Positions 56,864 to 64,000 of a stretch of 64,000 bases of DNA are shown here, piece by piece. Where the stretch lies: contig CP053155.1 in assembly GCA_014607495.2 (NCBI GenBank), forward strand, positions 4,092,001 to 4,156,000, in the 5' to 3' direction. The DNA comes from Carposina sasakii (taxonomy: Eukaryota; Arthropoda; Insecta; Lepidoptera; Carposinidae). Within the stretch, counting starts at the first letter, position 1. Each line of letters begins with the position of its first letter. Below the pieces are notes generated by a model. The model was not told where the DNA came from. It saw nothing but the letters and a program-made list of their open reading frames with translations, and made no database searches. The position numbers were made by a program, and so were the translations under genes.

Positions 56864-58501
56864 TGTAAGCATTTACCTACGTGTGTTAAGTCATGTAAAA
56901 CATAGAAGGAAAACTTGCGGACATTGATATTGGGCGTTATTCGTTTCGGAGAAACAATTATCACTTTCGTCATATTACATACAACACAACTGAGATTACG
57001 ATAACAAAGAGTATCGAGAAATTTCTTATCGTCTACTTTAGATATTTTTGATTTTTTACGAACAATTTCAATGAACGTACGTAAGATAACTTCCGGATCG
57101 AATAAAGCAAGGATTTACTAACTCACTACTTTGCTATCCAAGTTTAACGGCCCAGTCAGGGCTATTATCTATTATTAATGACGTGATGTAATGCTTCTGG
57201 AATAGCTAGGACGCGATTATTGCAGATTTACGAGCAATAACCCACCGCACTTGCCTATGAAGAAGGATCCAAACGTAAGAACCTACCTACAAAGATAGCA
57301 TAGGCCTAATAAAACTAATTTTAAACACAAGGCAATAAATATGTAGAGGAATCTCGCAATCACCGATTATTTTTAAAAGGTGTTTAACAAGCTAAACTAA
57401 ATGTATCATGATGTTCCGCATTCCAGTAAAGAAAGAGGAGGCCCACGCGAAATGCTGACTAAAGGGCGTCCCATTCCGCATCACAAAATATCGCTTAGTT
57501 CGTTTATACAACATTCACATCTGGCTACAGATAATGGATTACCTGTGAAGTGAGCGTTACAAAAAGGGGATTAACTTGGGATGTTACTATACAATAGTAA
57601 GACTTGATTAACCCATATTTGGAATGGAATCTGGAAGTCACTGTACTTCGTGCACCTGCAAAGCGAATAATACATACGAGTACGAACTACCTATACCTAT
57701 ATAGTTGTGGGTTACCCTTCATGCGGAACCAAAGGTCCGGGATTCGAATCCAGTAAGGCGCAAACATTGTTATTGCGAGATAAGCTTGATTCATTTGTTA
57801 GTTTTTTTAGTAGCTTAGTGCCCACGATAGGACCTTATGGATTTTGGTTTGGCATAAGATTAATGTGACCGTGTACTTGCGAAGTACATTAATATTTATT
57901 AACTAACGATTTATCTAAGAGTGACAGTAAGTAGACCTTGCCACCTTGACCGGTTCTATATTTACTCCCTGACGATAATGATAACGACATGTCCCAGAAC
58001 TACTAAAACCAAAACGTAAAGAGTGATCAAATAAAGCGATGTTAATTTCAACAGAATTAGTAAACACATTAATTGCCTAGGCATAAACACAAATACGGAT
58101 GATGGATGAGAGTGTTCTAATTTCGTTACTATACAAGTCACGAGAGATACAATAATCAATGGCGTAGGTATAGCTACTACAGATGAGATAACATTTTAAT
58201 GTAGAAAAGATCTGATAAAAATAATGGAATTTTACCTGGTAACGAAAATAAAGATACTGGGATTGATATACTTTAAATGGTGACAAGAAGGCGTTGTTGT
58301 TAAGAATCGGATATATCTTTAAAGGGAATATGCATGGGTACTTATCGTAAATAATATTTTCAATGGTTTCTTCACAACATGCGATGGTTCTATATCTCCC
58401 ACTAAAGTCACATATCGCAAATAAAGGCAACAAAAATTAGGCAATAAAGCACACTTAAGGCTAAACACAGACAGAATTATTTCAAAACCGGGCTGTGTTA
58501 C
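56864..58501. other. Non-coding sequence, nothing recognised
   Basis: AT-rich. A GGGATTCGAATCC string at about 57739 resembles a tRNA box B, but no matching box A or fold supports a gene. Confidence 0.5.
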
Positions 58502-58567
58502 GTGCGAAAGTCGTCCGTCGACCTTGCCGCGAGTGGTCGCCCGCCGCGTGCCATTCCACCCACCGTC
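58502..58567 (-). CDS. Possible upstream exon of the CDK14/Eip63E-like gene
   Basis: A 66-base GC-rich island in AT-rich DNA. On the minus strand it lies between ATTACCAG (ending 58568) and CAC|GTAACA (from 58501). Read in the frame that would join exon A, it is open: it contains RWVEWHAAGDHSRQGRR and has phase 1 at both ends, like the other exons of this gene. The join would read TTFA-R-VTMREK. Against it, the pyrimidine tract before the acceptor is weak, I recognise no family match, and the island could be 5' UTR or chance. Confidence 0.25.
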
Positions 58568-58889
58568 CTGGTAATGGTCCTATATTGTACTGTACAGACT
58601 CCATATTCTGGACTAAACATGATATGGTAACTTCACACAGTACAGTAAAAAAACTAATAGACCACTGCCAAGGCTTTAAATTATGATGAAAATTTGGGAC
58701 CATATAACCCAGGTAAACGGGAACCAGGCAGGAAAATAATACTGATTGATCAACAAAATTTATATATCCGAAAAACAAAGAGGATTAGGCAAATGCTTTT
58801 AAAAATATCTGAATTGACAATGATTGGGGACAGGGTAAACGAAAATTAAGCTAACCTAGTTACAGGTCACAATAAATAAACTAACTGAA
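58568..58889. other. Non-coding sequence between the candidate exon and the hairpin
   Basis: Nothing recognised. Confidence 0.5.
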
Positions 58890-58961
58890 CATAAATGTTG
58901 CAGTATTTAATATCATAAGCCTACGTGATGGCTTATGATATTAAATACTGCAACATTTATG
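58890..58961. repeat. Perfect 32-bp hairpin
   Basis: Arms 58890-58921 and 58930-58961 are exact reverse complements (CATAAATGTTGCAGTATTTA and so on, to AAGCC) with loop TACGTGAT. It has no TA or other target duplication clearly marking it as a transposon. Confidence 0.92.
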
Positions 58962-59942
58962 CTACAGCAGACACAAATGACGAAATGCATATTCTAGAAT
59001 CTAGAGATTACAAAATTTGCTGACAAAACTAGCGCCAGCACTAGAGCTGAAAATTGAACGCAGGCCAAGAATGCGCTTCCAACAATCCTTTATACGATTC
59101 ATAAAATTTTGACTTATGATGATTACCACAAACAAGAATTCAGAAACAAGGAAACCACATAGCTTTTCAGTGACTATTACCACAAATAGGTGTTTTTGCG
59201 TTCGCAAAAATATTTCATTAATGAAATTAAGTACCGATCTTAGTTCGTGAACAACCTCCTTATTTTGCCAAGTTATTATAAGCTTTTTATTTTTGTATAT
59301 ATTAATCCGATCTTAGTTCCAACCTACCAAGTTATTATAATGTACTTATGTTATGAGAAATATACTTCTGAAATATACGATAGGAGTTGTAATGACCTCT
59401 AAAGTGACCAGTATGCAACCATAGAACTCTATAGCAGTGTTCACGATTTCCCTTACGTCTCTGATTTACGCAATAAAGGTTCCACGCGAACTTTAAAAAA
59501 AACATATTACCAATGTGGATTAGTAACCGACACTGAGTCTTGTCCTCTGAACTATAGAGCAGTTTTCCATTCTCGATAACAGCACTTACTTGTTTTCACG
59601 CAATAGAGCAGTAAATGCACATTATTATTAATACTACATGCACATCTTTATCAGCACAGTCGGATTATTAATACACTAACCTACATAATTTACGAAGTGA
59701 TATATTACGGATATTCGCGGTGATTAAATATTATTATGATTCAAGAAGTACCTATACATTAAGAATTGGACCGATAACCTACCTCCATCTACTGAGTCAT
59801 TGAAATCTACTAACCCAAATTATACGCCAAGTGACGTATAGTGACGGCACCATTAGATATTCTACCCTAACGTGATTACGTAGTTATACATGTAAATTGG
59901 GCTACACCACAAGACAAGAAGCAATTAGAGCCAATTTGGATA
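58962..59942. other. Non-coding sequence, nothing recognised
   Basis: AT-rich. A phrase AAGTTATTATAA...CCGATCTTAGTTC occurs twice at 59230-59340, a small imperfect duplication. Confidence 0.5.
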
Positions 59943-60331
59943 TACAGGATGATTTTTGGTCGTCAACGTTCCCGAAAACTACGGAATCTCCTCATCATCA
60001 CGATCATTTTTCTCTATGGAAGCATACCTGGGAAGTGTCTGGTTTCCAAAATATTAGGGTCCAAAGTTGAGTAAATAGACTGCGTTTTTCTGCATAAATG
60101 CACATAGACGCGCGTAGCAGGATTTTTTCACGAAAAATAATTAATATCTGTCTATAAAAAAAACTAACAAAAACACTAGACACTATAAATTTCGCACGAT
60201 CAAGGAATATAAAAAATTTTTTCAAAAAAAAAAAAAAAAATTCCCAGCATTTTTTTTGGCATAAACTTACTTTATTTCATGTATAGAGTACGTACCCTTC
60301 GTTAAAGGTGGCCACAAAAAAACACCCTGTA
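59943..60331 (+). mobile_element. MITE family A, copy 4
   Basis: TACAGGATGATTTTTGGTCG to AACACCCTGTA with TA before it. Carries the GCGCGTAGCAGGAT and TTTCGCACGATCA variants shared only with copy 5, so the two form a subfamily. Confidence 0.9.
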
Positions 60332-61314
60332 TTCTAGCATGAATATTCAAGGGGGCGAGATCCAAAATATAAAATCTGACGAGTTGATAGATGGATAAGC
60401 GTTGAAACACCTCGAGTAAATAAAGAAAATATCAATAACGTGACTAATGATCTATGCCCGATGGTCCTTGGGGCGGCAATATTGATGGGACGACGAAAGA
60501 GCTTTCATAAATACAGCTAGAGGCTAAGTTAGAATTAATAGTAAAATCGATTATGGACGCTTCGCTTTGAATATGAATATTTCAATCAATGACGCATTCA
60601 GCTAGACAGAATTATATACGTTGAATAGTACCTTAATTTGTGGATTATACAATAAAATTAATGCTCTGGTTAAAATTTCGTGTAAATATTTAGAAACATT
60701 AAGAAAAAAACTAAAAATCAGTCAGTACAGCAGTCTTGCTGCTATCTATGTTGGAAGTTATTGTACTACTTTACATCGTTAACCCAAAAACAAATTATAC
60801 TAATTAATGATTCACCGTAAAGAGCTTCACATTGATGAGTATGAATCATTTATCAACAACGAAGGAGAACGATGTACCTACCAAGTGAGTATTGGTTATG
60901 TAGCTTGTAGACATGTAAGATTTTACGTTCAAAAGAATTACAAATAAACATAACATGTTGACGACAATAACACATGTAGGTATATCGAATGATAAACATT
61001 GAAAAACCATCTGGATTACAAGAATCAGAGAAATAAGTAAAGCCTCAAGTTATAGTATAAGCATGAACTAAATTTTAATAAATAAGAACAGGTTAAAGCC
61101 CCAAAATCCTTGAAAAAAAAATTATGCATTCTTCCGTTTGCTTTTTGTAATACAATCATTTATAGTCTCGGCACGACTAAACTTGTGTTGCGGGTTGGTC
61201 AAATTAGGGATTCACAAGGAAAATGATTTTACATATAAAACAACAATTTATTGTAGTCTTTTAATTACCCACTTCCTCTAATATATTCCGAAGGGTTAGG
61301 ACCTTTTTATATAT
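60332..61314. other. Non-coding sequence, nothing recognised
   Basis: AT-rich; no frames or repeats of note. Confidence 0.5.
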
Positions 61315-61561
61315 ATTCCCGAAAACTACGGAATCTCCTCATCATCACGATCATTTTTCTCCATGGAAGCATACCTGGGAAGTGTCTGGTTTCCAAATAT
61401 TAGGGTCCAAAGTTGAGTAAATAGACTGCATATATGCACATAGACGCGCGTAGCAGGATATAATTTATATCTGTCTATAGTATAAATTTCGCACGATCAC
61501 CCTGCATTTGGCATATTACTTTATTTCATGTCGTACCCTTCGTTCACAAAAAAACCCTGTA
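61315..61561 (+). mobile_element. MITE family A, copy 5, shrunken
   Basis: Lacks the first 30 or so bases and most internal A/T runs: for example GACTGCATATATGCACAT replaces GACTGCGTTTTTCTGCATAA, and the poly-A/T centre is gone. It still shows CATACCTGGGAAGTGTCTGG and ends AAAAACCCTGTA. Confidence 0.85.
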
Positions 61562-62324
61562 TATATATTCAGAAATACAAGCAATACGTAAATGATTTAT
61601 TATACCAAGTGGCACTGTTTGTATGTCGCCGTTCACACCCAGATGCACTAAAAATACTATATACAGTAGCGCCATTAAAATCACATATCACACAACGTAA
61701 ATAAGTGACGTCAGCAGCAGAAAGTGATTTACCGTTTGCCCTGTCGTTATCAGTCACATTGTCCCAGCTTGTTACATCAGCGGCGATAACAGGCCGCGTA
61801 AGGACAGTTACTCATCATTCGTCTCTCACAACTGTATTATATCGCTTCGCTTGGAACTGTAGATTCTTTGTTAACAAATGGCGATCGAGCAGAAACGAAA
61901 ACGCGACTTGCAACGTGATTGTGACTCACTACTTACTAAACTTGTCAAGGGTCTCCTCGAGATTTTGTATTGGTCAGTCTTCTAGCATCATCACTAACTC
62001 ACGCGATATTTACATTCAAATGTCCATACATCAGATCTTCCTATATTCCTAAGATCTAAGTAGGTATTAAACGACTTAATAATGCCTCTTCCATAATCTA
62101 CGATCTCAAGTACCCTACCGATTGGAATTTTGCGTAGTAAAACCTACATAGCCTATTTGTACAACTCGTTCACCAAGTGTTACTTTATCTGTAGAAAGTG
62201 GCACGCGATTTGATATCACTGTAATCTATCCGGGGCGTGATACCTTTGCAACTAATTTTGGGATTACGCCATATTTTGATAAAGTTTTAAAGTAAAACCG
62301 TATAAATTTTTTTTTTTACAATTA
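61562..62324. other. Non-coding sequence
   Basis: A TGACGTCA octamer at 61707-61714 is a potential CRE-type site. The plus-strand 115-residue frame 61705-62052 has no recognisable domain; I do not call it a gene. Confidence 0.45.
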
Positions 62325-62540
62325 GCTAGGCAAACATTTGACCGCTATCGTGCCTGATGTTAAGCAAGATGCGGCCTAAGGTGGTACATGTTTGCCTAGA
62401 AAGTGCCTATTAACTCTAGCTTTGAAGAGACCAATGTTGTAGTGCTCGGGAAATACATTTCTCTTTCAGATAGGCCATCAGACCATTGGAAAAATTCTGT
62501 CTTTTAGTGAGACGATGATACCAAGGGGACATGTGAGGCA
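62325..62540 (+). mobile_element. Common lepidopteran interspersed repeat fragment
   Basis: TAGGCAAACATTTGACCGCT, GCCTGATGTTAAGCAAGATG, CGGCCTAAGGTGG, GTTTGCCTAGAAAGTGCCTA, TTTGAAGAGACCAA: from memory, a widely dispersed sequence in moth and butterfly genomes and transcripts (consensus like CACCTGATGGTAAGTGATGATG), probably part of a LINE. Class not certain. Confidence 0.5.
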
Positions 62541-63829
62541 CCTACATATTATATTACTCTATGTCAACACTCAATAGTGTACCTAATAAATTAGAGCTGT
62601 TAATCATTGAGCTATCATCGAAATATCACGTGAATATTAATATTTGTTACGCCGAACAATTATCACGAGCACAGTATGAGGTGAGTTAGTTAGTACTTAC
62701 AAAATTGGCATTCATAAAGTTCCAAAATTTAGCTGGATGTGAATATTGTACTATTTATTGTAGATTAGGAGTTATAGATACCACCTAACTTTAAATCAAT
62801 TTCTGTTATATATTTAGTTATATGCTAATCAATAAAATACTATGACCGCTAAATACCCTTCTAAAAAGTCTAATTTAATTTGAAGTAGTAACCTAACCTA
62901 CAGCCACTTTTACGCACAAGTAGTCAATCTAGCAAACAAGTAAGAAACCCCTTGGAAAATGTTTCCGTAAATATGTATCAGAGCTTCGTCCGTTACACAG
63001 GGCAATAAACATAACTAAGATCACTTGTAATTTGCCTCTTAAGTTTGCAATAAATAAGAGATTATTAACATAGTAGGTAAAGTTTACAACAGGTTATAAA
63101 ACGGTGTTGTTACAGTTAGTTTAATGAATAAGAGAAATATAAACATTTTGTGCAAGAAAATAAAGGCGCTTTTTTACAGGTAAAAACCGAGTCTGGCCGA
63201 AAGAAATAAAAAAATACATTCCTGTAGACGGGAATTGTAAAGAAATGAACGGCTTGGTTTGAAGACGGCAGCTGAATATTAATTGGTTTCAATTTTAATT
63301 TCTGATTGCGTAGAACTTGAACGAAAAATGTCCACCTGCGACAATTTTTTTACTCTATTCATTGAATTAGGCAGTGCAAATTAAAACTTGTATTTTTTAT
63401 TACAAGGCATTGATAAACAACCCGCAAATTCTTCATAAAGTCTAGGTAATAAGCCTACACTGGCAAAATCAAATCCAAGCAATAAAGTATCACATTCAAG
63501 AGAGAACATAGTTTATTATAAGATATGTGCCAACAGCCATTAAAGCAGAGCGCACAAGTCGCGACCTCGAACCTTTGACCCTGCGTACACAGCGAACAAT
63601 TGTCATGTAAATGTATATCTAACCCGCGCCGCTGGTGCACTGGTACCGCGGCGTAATAAACCTCTCCAACTCAAAGCAACTTGACAGAAGAATGGGATGC
63701 CGCTGCAGTGTCACACGAGATGGAAAGTCAATAGCATTTAAGATATAGGCGCAGGTATATGGTGAGCTTAAATATTTAGTTAAAAGCATTATGTTGCTTG
63801 ATCTTTGGGACAGAAACTACTAATATTAT
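62541..63829. other. Non-coding sequence, nothing recognised
   Basis: AT-rich, no frame of note. Confidence 0.5.
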
Positions 63830-64000
63830 AAACGCGAAAGCTTGTAAGTATGGATGGATGAATGAATGTTTGTTACTCTTTCACGTAAAAACGGCTGGAG
63901 CGATTTTAATAAAATTTGATATGGAGTTAGCTGACACCCTGGATTAACACATAGGCTACTTTTATTCCCAGTAAAAAAAAATCCCGGACAACTTAGACAT
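63830..64000 (+). mobile_element. Start of a Helitron-like element, cut by the window end
   Basis: ACTACTAATATTATAAACGC then GTTTGTTACTCTTTCACG, AAACGGCTGGAGCGATTTTA, ACATAGGCTACTTTTATTCC: the common 5' part of lepidopteran non-autonomous Helitrons. Same family as 22812-22945 and 13942-14110. Confidence 0.55.

Noticed and set aside
57700..57775. tRNA-like GGGATTCGAATCC string
   Set aside because: Box B only; no box A at the right distance and no cloverleaf pairing.
61707..61714. TGACGTCA as a CRE promoter element
   Set aside because: The same octamer also occurs at about 21290; no promoter context at either site, and one chance hit per 64 kb is expected.
61705..62052. 115-residue plus-strand open frame
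   Set aside because: Serine-rich by composition, no motif; not supported as a gene.
1..64000. CRISPR arrays, operons, rRNA genes, bacterial features
   Set aside because: None seen; the DNA is eukaryotic in composition, gene structure and repeat content.

Overview
This is a stretch of insect nuclear DNA, very probably from a moth or butterfly. It is AT-rich and has almost no long open frames. It holds mobile-element debris of kinds common in Lepidoptera: RTE-type LINE tails, Helitron-like elements, TA-flanked MITEs, a Harbinger element, a Tc1/mariner relative and an LTR retrotransposon. No bacterial, viral or organellar gene organisation is visible, and nearly all small open frames are chance.

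Host gene. Three short exons on the minus strand (51725-51811, 19411-19563, 7529-7734) have good splice sites. All joins are phase 1 and give one uninterrupted reading frame. The product matches the N-terminal regulatory region of the PFTAIRE cyclin-dependent kinases (vertebrate CDK14/15, Drosophila Eip63E). It includes a basic KMQKLRKRLSLSFGRL-like head, a KDD motif and a KRFSAFG end just before where the kinase domain should start. The kinase exons must lie beyond base 1. Most of the window is therefore intron: about 32 kb between the first two exons, about 11.7 kb between the next two, and at least 7.5 kb after the last. A possible further upstream exon lies at 58502-58567.

Layout of mobile DNA. 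1-470: RTE tail nested in a MITE. 8.0-12.5 kb: three kinds of MITE. 17.4-18.2 kb: three-unit array with tRNA-like heads and a 15-bp target duplication. 19.97-21.2 kb: GC-rich tandem block fused to an RTE 3' end. 25.1-25.9 kb: gag-like relic. 31.07-33.19 kb: whole but decayed DD41D mariner-like element. 34.52-37.91 kb: whole Harbinger element whose two genes interlock on opposite strands. 42.0-42.8 kb: Helitron with internal minisatellite. 43.4-44.9 kb: MITE, Tc1 relic and RTE tail. 46.7-51.2 kb: LTR retrotransposon with identical LTRs but a scrambled, duplicated interior, inserted at the edge of a MITE. 52.3-64 kb: RTE tail, foldback elements, three more copies of MITE family A, a perfect 32-bp hairpin and the start of a Helitron-like element.

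All splice joins, family names and frameshifts were read by eye; no database or alignment was available. Many element genes carry single-base frameshifts, which may be true decay or assembly error.
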